The position numbers were made by a program, and so were the translations under genes. A DNA stretch of 64,000 nucleotides from Novosphingobium guangzhouense (GTDB lineage Bacteria > Pseudomonadota > Alphaproteobacteria > Sphingomonadales > Sphingomonadaceae). This document shows positions 27,082 to 36,429 of the stretch, piece by piece (within the stretch, counting starts at the first letter, position 1; each line of letters opens with the position of its first letter). The DNA is taken from assembly GCF_002896965.1 (NCBI RefSeq), contig NZ_LYMM01000032.1, positions 17,366-81,365 of the forward strand, in the 5' to 3' direction. The notes beneath the pieces were generated by a model. That model made no database searches, was not told the DNA's origin, and worked only from the letters and a program-made list of their open reading frames with translations.

Positions 27082-27351
27082 TTACTCGGCGGCTTCCGCC
27101 ATTACGTCTACCGAGACGTACTTGCGGCCCTGCTTGCCATCGTGGAAGCGCACGCGGCCTTCCGTGAGAGCGAAGAGGGTGTGGTCCTTGCCAAGGCCGA
27201 CGTTCACGCCCGGGTACACGCGGGTGCCGCGCTGGCGAACGATGATGTTGCCGCCGATCACTTCCTGACCGCCGAACTTCTTCACGCCGAGGCGGCGGCC
27301 TGCTGAGTCGCGACCGTTACGCGACGAACCGCCTGCTTTCTTATGTGCCAT
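27082..27351 (-). CDS. rpmA: 50S ribosomal protein L27
   Basis: [20 protein letters not shown] is the conserved N-terminus next to the peptidyl-transferase centre, followed by LGVKKFGGQ and [23 protein letters not shown]. No N-terminal cleavage extension. 89 residues. 24 bases after rplU. Confidence 0.98.
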   Translation of the reverse strand: MAHKKAGGSSRNGRDSAGRRLGVKKFGGQEVIGGNIIVRQRGTRVYPGVNVGLGKDHTLFALTEGRVRFHDGKQGRKYVSVDVMAEAAE

Positions 27352-27375
27352 TGCTGGTTACTCCGAATTCTGGGG

Positions 27376-27672
27376 TTAGCCGACGGACACGATGCGCAGC
27401 AGGGTCATCTGCTGGCGGTGGCCGTTCTTGCGACGGTAGTTGTGGCGGCGGCGCTTCTTGAACACCACGACCTTCTCGCTCTTGGCCTGGGCGATGATCT
27501 CGGCCGCGACGGTCACGTTAGCGACGTCAGCGACTTCGCCGTCCTTGCCTGCAAGAAGGATATCACCCAGGGTGATCTTGTCACCGGCTTCACCAGCCAG
27601 CTTCTCGACCGCGATCTTGTCTCCGGCGGCAACCCGGTACTGCTTGCCGCCCGTGCGCACAACTGCGAACAT
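27376..27672 (-). CDS. rplU: 50S ribosomal protein L21
   Basis: [20 protein letters not shown] start, and the C-terminal [20 protein letters not shown] is the RNA-binding stretch. ATG at 27672 is the standard start; the upstream seven residues of the longer frame are spurious. 98 residues. A ribosome site AAGGGC lies ahead. The usual rplU-rpmA pair. Confidence 0.97.
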   Translation of the reverse strand: MFAVVRTGGKQYRVAAGDKIAVEKLAGEAGDKITLGDILLAGKDGEVADVANVTVAAEIIAQAKSEKVVVFKKRRRHNYRRKNGHRQQMTLLRIVSVG

Positions 27673-27937
27673 GGTGCCCTTACCTAATCTCAAAAATGCC
27701 CGAAACGAGCCGAAACAAACTTGCCCCGGCCGCTCAGGTCCCGAGGGACCATGGAACTTTTCGGGCGACGTGCCGACCGCCCCGCCTGACGCGAGGTGCC
27801 GGAAAGATGGGTGCCGTTAGGGGATGGGCCGATTCGTGTCAACCAAGGACTTGGCCGGAGCCGGGGCGCAGGGTGGCCCGCAGGCCGGTGGACAGAAAGC
27901 CCCTCCCGCTAGCCGCGCGCCATGCTATGGCAGCGCA

Positions 27938-28465
27938 ATGATCCGCGCGAAAGCCCGTTTGCTCGTCCTTTTCCTTCCTCTTGGCATGGCCGCCTGCGCC
28001 GCCTCGGGCAGTTATCCTTCGCTCGCGGTGCGCGATGTGGAGCGTGCCCGCGGCTCTGCCGCGCCGGCTGCGGGAGAGGCGCAGGGCACTGCTCCTGCCC
28101 TGCCGCCCGCCAGCGCCGATCTCCAGACGCGGCTTGCCGGGCTGGTGAAGGTCGCCGAAGAGGCTGACCGCCGGTTCCAGTCCAACCGCCCCGCCGCGCA
28201 GCGCGCCGCAGCTGCGGCGGGGTCTACGTCGAGCGATTCGTGGAGCACTGCCAGCGTTGCCCTGGCGAGGCTGGAGTCCAGCCGTTCGTCCGGCATGACG
28301 GCCCTGGCCGAACTCGACGTTCTTTATGCGGATGCGCGTAACAGGGCGCCGTTGGACGAATCGCCCGAAGTGAAGGCGATCGCTGATGCCCGCACCCAGG
28401 TCGCCGGTCTGCTGGACGCCCAGGACAAGGTGATCGCCAGTCTCGCCAGTCGTCTGAAGACCTGA
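27938..28465 (+). CDS. 175-residue lipoprotein, unknown function
   Basis: Lipobox in MIRAKARLLVLFLPLGMAAC (Cys 20). The mature part has SYPSLAVRDVERARG, then mostly helical Ala/Glu-rich sequence that reads like a coiled coil (RLAGLVKVAEEADRRF, ALARLESSRSSGMTALAEL, KVIASLASRL). No domain is recognised. It should be lipid-anchored. It faces the rplU promoter region across 265 bases. Confidence 0.75.
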   Translation: MIRAKARLLVLFLPLGMAACAASGSYPSLAVRDVERARGSAAPAAGEAQGTAPALPPASADLQTRLAGLVKVAEEADRRFQSNRPAAQRAAAAAGSTSSDSWSTASVALARLESSRSSGMTALAELDVLYADARNRAPLDESPEVKAIADARTQVAGLLDAQDKVIASLASRLKT

Positions 28466-28599
28466 CGGGAAGCGCGCGGCCGGGGATCGGGCTCGGGGAT
28501 CGGGGGCGGGGTCGGAACCGCAGGGATTGCCTTGAAAGCGGCGGGAGAGGAGCCTAGGTCGGCCTTCTTCGTGAAATTGCCGCAGAAAGGCCGTCCCAG

Positions 28600-29925
28600 A
28601 TGACTGCAACCGCACCCGAACTCGTCCTTTCCGGCGGCACCGTCCATACGCCGAGCGGCCCCGTGGTTGCCGACGTCGCCGTACGCGACGGCAAGATCCT
28701 GGGCCTCGGCTCTTATCCCGATGCTGCGCGGCGGATCGACTGCACCGGCCTGGACGTGCTGCCCGGCGTGATCGACAGCCAGGTCCACTTTCGCGAGCCG
28801 GGGCTTGAGCACAAGGAAGACCTTGAAACCGGCAGCCGCGCGGCGGTGATGGGCGGGATCACGGCAGTGTTCGAGATGCCGAACACGAACCCCAACACCG
28901 ACACCGAAGATCGCGTGCTCGACAAGCTGCGGCGCGCGCATCACCGCATGTACTGCGATCATGCGTTCTACGTGGGCGCCACCGCCGACAATGCGGTCGC
29001 GCTCGCGGATCTTGAGCGCATTCCCGGCACGGCGGGCGTGAAGATCTTCATGGGCGCATCGACCGGCAGCCTGCTGGTGGCAGAGGACGAGCAACTGGCC
29101 CGCGTGCTGGCGCATGGCCGCCGCCGCGTGGCCATCCATGCCGAGGACGAGGCGCGGATGAACGCGCGCAAGGACCTGCGGGTCGAAGGCGATCCTTCCA
29201 GCCACCCGGTCTGGCGCGACGATGAAAGCGCGATGCTGGCGACGAACCGCATCCTGCGCCTTGCCCGCGAGGCCCGTCGTCCGATCCACATCCTGCACAT
29301 CACCACCCCGGCCGAGCTGGAAGTGATCGCGCAGCACCGCGACGTGGCAACCTGCGAAGTGACGCCCCAGCACCTGACGCTGGCGGCCGAGGAAGCCTAT
29401 CCCACGATCGGCACGTTCGCGCAGATGAACCCGCCGATCCGGTCCGCCGCGCACCGTGACGGCTTGTGGCACTGGCTGCGCGCGGGCGTGCCGGACGTCA
29501 TCGGTTCCGACCACGCACCCCACACGCGCGAGGAAAAGGCCAAGACGTATCCCAACAGCCCCTCCGGCATGCCGGGCGTGCAGACGCTGTTGCCGCTGAT
29601 GCTCGATCACGTCGCCAAGGGGCGGCTGACGCTGGAGCGGCTGATCGACATGACCTCCTCGGGCGTCCAGCGCGTCTTCGGGCTGGTCGGCAAGGGGCGC
29701 ATCGCGGTGGGCTATGACGCGGACTTCACCGTGGTCGACCGCAAGGGCACTTTCACCGTGACCGAGGAATGGGGCGAGAGCCGCTGCGGCTGGACCCCCT
29801 TCGCCGGGATGGAACTGGAAGGCCGCGTCGTCGGCACCATCGTGCGCGGCCATGCGGCGATGTGGGAAGGCGAACTTGCCAACCAGGCGCAGGGCGAGGC
29901 GCTGCGGTTCGCCGGGGCGCTCTGA
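28600..29925 (+). CDS. pyrC: dihydroorotase-like amidohydrolase with an altered metal motif
   Basis: Amidohydrolase of the dihydroorotase type (441 residues). The metal-binding D-x-H-x-H motif reads DSQVHFREPG: the first His is Gln (Q61), the second His H63 is kept. The carboxylated Lys is K148 in VKIFMGASTG, the HILHITT stretch and catalytic D304 in GSDHAPHT are present. Alphaproteobacteria often carry this form. Whether it is a true dihydroorotase or a paralogue with another substrate is unresolved. Upstream neighbour is a lipoprotein; pyrE lies 19 kb away. Confidence 0.8.
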   Translation: MTATAPELVLSGGTVHTPSGPVVADVAVRDGKILGLGSYPDAARRIDCTGLDVLPGVIDSQVHFREPGLEHKEDLETGSRAAVMGGITAVFEMPNTNPNTDTEDRVLDKLRRAHHRMYCDHAFYVGATADNAVALADLERIPGTAGVKIFMGASTGSLLVAEDEQLARVLAHGRRRVAIHAEDEARMNARKDLRVEGDPSSHPVWRDDESAMLATNRILRLAREARRPIHILHITTPAELEVIAQHRDVATCEVTPQHLTLAAEEAYPTIGTFAQMNPPIRSAAHRDGLWHWLRAGVPDVIGSDHAPHTREEKAKTYPNSPSGMPGVQTLLPLMLDHVAKGRLTLERLIDMTSSGVQRVFGLVGKGRIAVGYDADFTVVDRKGTFTVTEEWGESRCGWTPFAGMELEGRVVGTIVRGHAAMWEGELANQAQGEALRFAGAL

Positions 29926-29949
29926 CCCCGGCTCCATCGTGCCGGAGGG

Positions 29950-30861
29950 CTACCCTGCCTTCCGGCGCGACAGGATATCCCAGCAGAACACGCCCACCGC
30001 CGCCCAGATGAAGGCGAAGCAGACCAGCTGGATCGGCTTGAGCGGTTCATCGAAGACGAACACGCTCATCAGGAACAGCCCGGTCGGCGTCACGAACTGG
30101 ATAAAGCCCAGCACCGAGAAGGGCAGGGCGCGCGCGGCGGTGGCGAAAAGCATCAGCGGGATCGCGGTCAGCGGCCCGGCGCAAAGCAGCAACAGGCTGA
30201 TCCGGGTGGACGAGCCCATCGCCAGGCCGCCCGGCTGCTGGATCTGCCACCACATCAGCCCAAGCGCAGGCAGGAACAGCACCAGCGTCTCCACCGTCAG
30301 GCCGGGCAGGGCTGCCACCGGGGCCAGCTTTCGCGCAAGGCCGTAGCAGGCGAAGCTCAGCGCCAGCATCAGGCTGATCCACAAGGTATCGAGCGCGCCC
30401 CGAGCCAGCAGCGCGACGCCGATCGTGGCAAGGGCCACGGCGATCCATTGTCGCCGCGTCAGCCTTTCCTTGAGGAAGACCGTCGCCGCCAGCACGTTCA
30501 TCAGCGGGTTGATATAATATCCAAGACTGGCCGCGAGCACGTGGCCTTCCATGATGGCGACCACATATATCAGCCAGTTCGCGCCGATCAGGAACCCGCT
30601 GAGCGCCAAGGTGGCAAGGGTGCGCGGACTGGTCAGCGCGGCGCGAAGCGCGCTCCCCTGCCGCAGCACGACGACCGCGACGAGGCAGAACGGCAAAGTG
30701 CACATCAGCCGCCAGACCACCACTTCGAACGGGGCGACGTCTTTCAGCAAGGCGAAATAGAGGGGGAACAGGCACCAGATGCCATAGGCGCCGAATGCCG
30801 GAAGCAGCCCGGATACCGAGGGCGATTGGCGAGGTATTCGGCTGGGTGTGGTCTCGGGCAT
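29950..30861 (-). CDS. rarD: RarD/EamA family drug/metabolite transporter
   Basis: Ten-helix EamA-type permease; starts with LLPAFGAYGIWCLFPLYFALLK (typical RarD) and contains VVWRLMCTLPFC, GANWLIYVVAIMEGHVLAASLGYYINPL and FIQFVTPTGLFLMSVFVFDE. Length 303. Substrate not known. Convergent with pyrC, 24 bases apart. Confidence 0.9.
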   Translation of the reverse strand: MPETTPSRIPRQSPSVSGLLPAFGAYGIWCLFPLYFALLKDVAPFEVVVWRLMCTLPFCLVAVVVLRQGSALRAALTSPRTLATLALSGFLIGANWLIYVVAIMEGHVLAASLGYYINPLMNVLAATVFLKERLTRRQWIAVALATIGVALLARGALDTLWISLMLALSFACYGLARKLAPVAALPGLTVETLVLFLPALGLMWWQIQQPGGLAMGSSTRISLLLLCAGPLTAIPLMLFATAARALPFSVLGFIQFVTPTGLFLMSVFVFDEPLKPIQLVCFAFIWAAVGVFCWDILSRRKAG

Positions 30862-31091
30862 CGGCTGACATCTCTCCCGGCGGGTTGGGTATCCGCCCTG
30901 CCATGCCCCTTAGAAGGGCGTCGGAATGGGGGCAACCACTCGCTCTGTCGGCGCTGTGCGAACGGTTCGTCGCAAAATCGAATCCTGACAGGCGCGTTGC
31001 GGTTTGTTCAGGATAGGTGGCCTAAAGATGAATGCGTAACGCGGATCGACTCGGATGGCCGGTTCGCTTCCTTGAGAAGAGGAGAGTTGAG

Positions 31092-31532
31092 ATGAACGCA
31101 TTCTTCAAGGCCTCGGCCATCGCCGCAGCCGCTGCCAGCCTGACCGTCGCGCTGCCTGCTTCGGCTGCCATTGCGCCTTATGGCAACGGCTTCACCGCTC
31201 CCGGCGAACAGACTTACGAGCATGGCCGTGACCGTTATCGCTATTCGCGTGAGGATTATCGCCGGGGCTACGGCAGCCGCGACCGCTACCGTTATCGCGA
31301 TGACCGTTACCGCAACGACTACCGCCGCAGTTCGTGGCGCGGCAACGATGGCCGTTACTACTGCCGTCGCAGCAACGGCACCACCGGGCTTCTGATCGGT
31401 GGCGCAGGCGGTGCGCTGCTTGGCCGCGAACTTGACGGCGGCCGCGACCGGACCGTCGGCACCGTGCTCGGCGCGGCCGCAGGCGCCCTGCTTGGTCGCG
31501 AAGTCGACCGCGGCGGATCGCGCTGCCGCTAA
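31092..31532 (+). CDS. glycine-zipper 2TM surface protein with Arg/Tyr-rich linker
   Basis: Signal peptide (MNAFFKASAIAAAAASLTVALPASA), then a low-complexity Asp/Arg/Tyr stretch at about 45-88 (units like RDRYRYR, DRYRNDYRR), and a C-terminal Gly-zipper (TTGLLIGGAGGALLGRELDG and GTVLGAAAGALLGREVD). The two Gly-rich halves resemble each other, so it is an internal duplication. Families of this type sit in the outer membrane (17-kDa antigen-like). AGGAGA ribosome site. Function unknown. Confidence 0.85.
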   Translation: MNAFFKASAIAAAAASLTVALPASAAIAPYGNGFTAPGEQTYEHGRDRYRYSREDYRRGYGSRDRYRYRDDRYRNDYRRSSWRGNDGRYYCRRSNGTTGLLIGGAGGALLGRELDGGRDRTVGTVLGAAAGALLGREVDRGGSRCR

Positions 31533-31770
31533 GGCTTACTACCGACAGTTTTCCCCGCATGTACGGCGACTTGCGGGGGATCCGTCCGGGCTTTCAACCC
31601 TCGGGCGGGAGGGCGTCTGCATTCGTGCGGGCGCCCTCAAATACGTCTGCCGTCCTATCCCGAAATGGGACGGGCGGATTCCACCGCTGGCACCTTTGCG
31701 ACTTTTCGCGTTTTCCAAAGCTATTGCCCCTAGCAGGGCCTTGCTGCCGCACCCTGAAGGAACCGCGACG

Positions 31771-32484
31771 ATGAAGACTCTGGCCCGAATGACTGCTCTT
31801 GGCCTGATGGGCACGCTGATGCTGGCGGGGTGCGGTTCAGGCGACAAGCAGCCAGATCCGGCCGATACCGACCCGGCGCTGAACGGCGCGCTGGGCGATC
31901 AGATCATGGTCGACCCCGAGATGGCGGGTGATCAGGGCGCGGCGGTATCGGCCGAGGGGCGCAGCATCACCATTCCCGCGCAGGATCGCACGCCCGAAGC
32001 CATCGCTGCTGCCAAGAAGCAGGCGGCGCAACTGGTCGGCGGTGCGCTCAAGCCCGTACCGAGCCCGACGCAGGGCGGGGCGGCCTCGCTTGCCGCCGGG
32101 GCAGCCACGGCCGCGCAGGTTGCCGCGGAAGCCAAGGTCGCCAAGGCGGACTGTTCGGCCAAGGTGCAGTATTCCAACACCTGGGCGGCCAGACTGCCTG
32201 CCGAACTGCCGGTCTATCCGCGCGGCGCAGTGCAGGAAGCCGCCGGGATCGACGGGCAGGGCTGTGCGCTGCGCGTGGTCAACTTCGCCACGCCGGTCAG
32301 CGTAAGCGACGTGGTAAGCTTCTATTACACCCGTGCGCTTGGGGCAGGGTACGGCGCCGAATACAAGATCGATGGCGGCGACAGTGTGCTGGGCGGCCGC
32401 AAGGATGGCAGGGCCTATGTCGTCTATGCGCGCAAGCTGGACAGCGGGCTGACCGAAGTGGACCTTGTCACCAGCGGAAAGTGA
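31771..32484 (+). CDS. 237-residue lipoprotein, unknown function
   Basis: Lipobox in TALGLMGTLMLAGCG (Cys 21). The middle is Ala-rich and low complexity to about 120, then a folded C-terminal domain starting KADCSAKVQYSNTWAARLPAELPVYPRGAVQEAAG, with one more Cys in DGQGCALRVV and a helical SDVVSFYYTRALGAGYGAEYK. No family recognised. AAGGAA lies eight bases before ATG. Convergent with astD, 10 bases apart. Confidence 0.8.
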   Translation: MKTLARMTALGLMGTLMLAGCGSGDKQPDPADTDPALNGALGDQIMVDPEMAGDQGAAVSAEGRSITIPAQDRTPEAIAAAKKQAAQLVGGALKPVPSPTQGGAASLAAGAATAAQVAAEAKVAKADCSAKVQYSNTWAARLPAELPVYPRGAVQEAAGIDGQGCALRVVNFATPVSVSDVVSFYYTRALGAGYGAEYKIDGGDSVLGGRKDGRAYVVYARKLDSGLTEVDLVTSGK

Positions 32485-32494
32485 CGGGGCCGGG

Positions 32495-33940
32495 CTACCT
32501 CAACCCCACGCCGATCACCGCGCGCGGCTGTTCCATCTCGCCCGAAGCGACCGGATAGGCACAGTAGTCTGCCGCGTAGAAGCCCGTCGGCCGATGATTG
32601 CCCGAAAGTCCCACCCCGCCCATCGGCGCGGCATGGCTGGGGCCGATCGTCGGCCGGTTCCAGTTGACGATTCCGGCGCGCACATTGGCCCAGAAGCGGT
32701 TGTATTCCTGCGGGGTTCCACCCACCAGCGAGGCGGCAAGACCATAGCGCGACGCATTGGCCTGAGCGATCGCCTGGTCGAAGTCCGACACCTTGATCAC
32801 CTGCAGGATCGGCCCGAACAGCTCTACGTCGGGTCGATCGGCCATCGCGGTTACGTCGATGATCGCGGGGCTGAGGAAGGGGGCGGTTTCATGCGTGCGG
32901 ACAAGGTGCTTGATCGCGCGGCCACCGTGGCTGAGCAGGTAGAGGAAGCTTTCGGTCAGCCCGTCCGCCGCGGCATTGTCGATCACGGGGCCCATGAAGG
33001 GGGCAGGCTCATCGAAGGGCGCCCCCACGATCAGGCGATCGGCCAGCGATTTCACTTCCGCCATCAGCGCATCGTACATCGTGTCCTTCACGATCAGGCG
33101 GCGCGTGGCGGTGCAGCGCTGGCCGCTGGTGGCAAAGGCGGACTGGGCGACGATTGCGGCGGCGTCGGTCAGCTTGGGCGTGTCCCACACGACCATCGCG
33201 TTGTTGCCACCCATCTCCAGCGCCACCATGCGGTCGGGCCGTCCGGCAAGGCGGCGGTTGATGGCGATGCCGTTGGCGGCCGACCCGGTGAAAAGAACGC
33301 CGTCGATCCCTTCATGCGCCACGTAAGCCGCGCCCTCGGCCGGGCCGCCGGGGGCGAACTGGATCGCAGCGGCGGGAACACCGGCGCGGTGGAAGCAGCG
33401 GGTCAGCATCTCCCCTGTGGCGGGCGCGCGTTCGCTTGGCTTGAAGATCACCGCGTTGCCCGCGATCAGTGCAGGCACGATATGCGCGTTGGCAAGGTGG
33501 GCGGGATAGTTGAACGGGCTGAGCACCACGAGTACGCCATGCGGCTTGTGGCGCACAGCCATCGCGCCCTGCAACGCTGAATCAAGCCGACGCTGGGCTG
33601 TCCGCTCGGCATAGGAGCGGATCGAGACTTCGACCTTGGCGATCACCGAATCGACCTCGGCGCGCGCTTCCCACATGGGCTTGCCCACTTCGCGGGCGAT
33701 GCAGGTGGCCAGCGCTTCTGCATCCTTGCGCACTTCGTTGGCGAAGCGGCGCAGCAGTTCCATGCGGGTGGAAAGGGGCTGGGCCGCCCAAGATGGCCAT
33801 GCGCGCCGCGCGCGTCCCACCGTTTCGTCCACGTCGGCGATCTGGCCGCGCCAGATTTCCGCCCCGCTGGCCGGTTCGTAGGAGACAATCTCCGCCTTGG
33901 TGTCGGGGGCGCCTTGTGCCCTCATGAGTTGTGCGGTCAC
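32495..33940 (-). CDS. astD: succinylglutamate-semialdehyde dehydrogenase
   Basis: NAD-dependent aldehyde dehydrogenase of the arginine succinyltransferase pathway. E242 in LEMGGNN and catalytic C276 in SGQRCTATRRLIV are in place, with LFTGSAANG and ELFGPILQVIK. AstD-like features include ATGEMLTRCFHRAGVP. Length 481. The start may be GTG 33940 or the ATG at 33925. No other ast gene is in the window, so the pathway role rests on the sequence. Confidence 0.87.
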   Translation of the reverse strand: MTAQLMRAQGAPDTKAEIVSYEPASGAEIWRGQIADVDETVGRARRAWPSWAAQPLSTRMELLRRFANEVRKDAEALATCIAREVGKPMWEARAEVDSVIAKVEVSIRSYAERTAQRRLDSALQGAMAVRHKPHGVLVVLSPFNYPAHLANAHIVPALIAGNAVIFKPSERAPATGEMLTRCFHRAGVPAAAIQFAPGGPAEGAAYVAHEGIDGVLFTGSAANGIAINRRLAGRPDRMVALEMGGNNAMVVWDTPKLTDAAAIVAQSAFATSGQRCTATRRLIVKDTMYDALMAEVKSLADRLIVGAPFDEPAPFMGPVIDNAAADGLTESFLYLLSHGGRAIKHLVRTHETAPFLSPAIIDVTAMADRPDVELFGPILQVIKVSDFDQAIAQANASRYGLAASLVGGTPQEYNRFWANVRAGIVNWNRPTIGPSHAAPMGGVGLSGNHRPTGFYAADYCAYPVASGEMEQPRAVIGVGLR

Positions 33941-34044
33941 GTAATCACTTGGTCCCAGGGCATCGCCGTTTCCGGCAGTGTGTTACGGCTAATGCCCGGT
34001 TAGCTGATAGGCTTCGATATTTCATCCCAGTGGCATAGGGATTC

Positions 34045-35469
34045 CTACTGTGGCGTAAACGACGCGGGTCTGAACGACCCGGGCAGCGGGGCCGGCCCCA
34101 GCTTCCTGCCAAGGGCGCGGATGTCGGCGACCTTGGCGTGGAGCGGGCTCCAGTCGTCATGCGTGTCGATCGCGGCCCAGATGCGTTCGACTTCGTCGAT
34201 GAGTACGCCGGGAGGGGCGCTTTCCTGCCAGAACGGGTCTTCGACGGCGGCGGCGGGGGCATAGCCGGCCAGCAGCGTGCCGAAATCGTCATCTCCTGCA
34301 TTGCGGCCGCCGCGATGCACGAAGAAGAACTGTTCGGGCGCAAGGCCGCTCTCCACCATGCTGCGCTCTGCCGCCTGCACGAGCGCGGTGTCGGCCTCCA
34401 CCCCGCGCGATTCGATGCCCAGACGCCATGTGAAGCGGCGGCACAGCGCCTGCTGATAAAGCGGTCCGAAGCGCTCGAGCGCGGCGACCAGCGGCGCGGT
34501 TTCCGTCAGCGGGCGCAGCGCAATGGCCAGCTGCTGGCAGTTCCACAACAGCGCCTCTGCCTGGCGGCCGAAGGCGTAGAGGCCGGTACGGTCGAAATAG
34601 GCGGCGGTGAAGCGCGGATCCCAGCGCGGTGCCCAGCGCCACGGCCCATAGTCGAAGCTTTCGCCCGAAATGTTCATATTGTCGGTGTTGAGCACGCCAT
34701 GGACGAAGCCCGCCACCATCCACGCGGCAGCCAGATCGGCCAGCCGTTCGACGACCTGATGGAGCAGGATCACGGCCGGCTCGTCGCGCCCCGGCGCATC
34801 CTCGGGCGGCAGGCTGCCAGGGTAGGTTTCAAGGCTGTAGTCGACCAGCGCGGCCAGATGCGCGGTCTCTTCCAGCACGTAAAGGCGCTGGAAGCTGCCG
34901 ATCCGGATGTGTCCGTGCGACAGACGCACCAGTACGGCCGAGCGGGTGGGGGAAGGCTCGTCGCCGCGCCACAGTTCCTCGCCCGTTTCGATCACGGAGA
35001 AGGTCTTGCTGGTATCGACGCCCAGCGCTTCCAGCATTTCGGTGGCAAGGATTTCGCGCACCGCGCCCTTCAGGGTCAGCCGCCCGTCGCCGTCGCGGCT
35101 CCACGGCGTCTGGCCCGAACCCTTGGTGCCAAGGTCCAGCAGGCGCCCGGCTGCATCGCGCATCTGTGCGAAAAGGAAGCCGCGCCCGTCGCCAAGGTCG
35201 GGGTTGTAGGTGCGGAACTGGTGCCCGTGATAGCGCAGCGCCAGCGGCTGCGGCAGGTTGCCGGGGAGCGGTTGGAACTGCCCGAAATGTGCTGTCCAGA
35301 GGGCCTCGTCGAAGCCATCGAGGCCCACGGCGGCGGCCCAGCGGTCGTTGCGCCAGCGCAGTTGGCGGCGCGGGAACGCAGCGGCGTGGACCGGGTCGCC
35401 GATCCATTGTGCGATCGTTTCGATTCGCGGATCGGGAAGATAGGGCGCGGGTTGCGGATCGCTTGGCAT
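34045..35469 (-). CDS. selO: SelO family protein adenylyltransferase (AMPylator)
   Basis: Pseudokinase-fold enzyme that AMPylates proteins in redox stress. It has the glycine-rich loop in GTKGSGQTPWSRDGDGR, the catalytic region VLNTDNMNISGESFDYGPW with the Asp pair, and the DPRFTAAYFDRTGLYAFGRQ helix. 474 residues. It has no C-terminal Cys-X-X-U; E. coli SelO has a related Cys. Divergent from the next gene. Confidence 0.94.
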   Translation of the reverse strand: MPSDPQPAPYLPDPRIETIAQWIGDPVHAAAFPRRQLRWRNDRWAAAVGLDGFDEALWTAHFGQFQPLPGNLPQPLALRYHGHQFRTYNPDLGDGRGFLFAQMRDAAGRLLDLGTKGSGQTPWSRDGDGRLTLKGAVREILATEMLEALGVDTSKTFSVIETGEELWRGDEPSPTRSAVLVRLSHGHIRIGSFQRLYVLEETAHLAALVDYSLETYPGSLPPEDAPGRDEPAVILLHQVVERLADLAAAWMVAGFVHGVLNTDNMNISGESFDYGPWRWAPRWDPRFTAAYFDRTGLYAFGRQAEALLWNCQQLAIALRPLTETAPLVAALERFGPLYQQALCRRFTWRLGIESRGVEADTALVQAAERSMVESGLAPEQFFFVHRGGRNAGDDDFGTLLAGYAPAAAVEDPFWQESAPPGVLIDEVERIWAAIDTHDDWSPLHAKVADIRALGRKLGPAPLPGSFRPASFTPQ

Positions 35470-35545
35470 CGGGCGATAGTGGGGACCGCCCGGCCCGCTA
35501 TCAAGCCGGGCATTTCGTTAAGTCTGATGAGGTTGCCGTTCGCGC

Positions 35546-36415
35546 ATGAAGGTTTTCGAAGATCGCTTCTGGTCCAGCCGCGACGGTCTCAAGCTCCATT
35601 TCCGCGATTATGCCGGTCCCGAAGGGGGCGAAACCGGGTTGCCCGTGCTGTGCCTTCACGGCCTGACCCGCAACGGGCGGGACTTCGACGTGCTGGCTCC
35701 GCGTCTTGCGGCCGCCGGGCGGCGGGTGATCTGCCCGGACCTGCGCGGGCGGGGGGACAGCGAATATGCCAAGGATTCCGCCACGTACACGCCGATCCAG
35801 TACGGAGAGGACGTCCTTGCCCTGATCGAGCAGGAAGGGCTTGAACGCTTCGTGGTGATCGGCACCTCGCTGGGCGGGCTGATGGCGATGGGGCTGGCGA
35901 CGATCATTCCGGACAGGATCGCCGCCGCCGTGGTGAACGATGTCGGTCCCTGGCTCAAGCCGACCGGCCTTGCGCGTATCAAGGAGTATGTCGGGCAGGG
36001 CCGCACATGGCCCACCTGGGTCCATGCCGCGCGCGGGCTGGAGGAAATGCAGGCAGGCTCCCATCCGGGGCAGCCGCTCGATTTCTGGATCGGCATGGCC
36101 AAGCGGCTGATGACGGTCGGCGGCAACGGACGCATCGTGTTCGACTATGACATGAAGATCGCGGAGCCGTTCCTGGCGCTTGACGTCAATGCCCAGCCGG
36201 ACTTGTGGGCCGCTTGGGAAGCGCTGGCGCGGGTGCCGGTACTGGTTCTGCGCGGCGGCCTGTCGGACCTGCTTTCGGCGCAGACGCTGGACGACATGCT
36301 GCGCCGCTCCGAAATGGCAGAAGGGCTGACGTTGCCCAATGTCGGCCACGCTCCGACGCTGGACGAGCCCGAATCGGTGGCCGCGATCGAGCGGCTGCTG
36401 GCCAGAGCGGCCTGA
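35546..36415 (+). CDS. alpha/beta hydrolase
   Basis: Standard alpha/beta fold: LPVLCLHGLTRNGRDFD (oxyanion His-Gly), PDLRGRGDSEYA, nucleophile GTSLGGLMAMG (S about 112), Asp in VLRGGLSDLL and His in NVGHAPTLDEPE. Length 289. Substrate not deducible. 14 bases before the glycosyltransferase. Confidence 0.9.
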   Translation: MKVFEDRFWSSRDGLKLHFRDYAGPEGGETGLPVLCLHGLTRNGRDFDVLAPRLAAAGRRVICPDLRGRGDSEYAKDSATYTPIQYGEDVLALIEQEGLERFVVIGTSLGGLMAMGLATIIPDRIAAAVVNDVGPWLKPTGLARIKEYVGQGRTWPTWVHAARGLEEMQAGSHPGQPLDFWIGMAKRLMTVGGNGRIVFDYDMKIAEPFLALDVNAQPDLWAAWEALARVPVLVLRGGLSDLLSAQTLDDMLRRSEMAEGLTLPNVGHAPTLDEPESVAAIERLLARAA

Positions 36416-36429
36416 GGCAGAGAACACTT

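Noticed and set aside
31553..31578. Terminator after the glycine-zipper gene
   Set aside because: Seven-pair stem CCCCGCA/TGCGGGG is plausible but the loop is 12 bases and no T-run follows; too weak to list.
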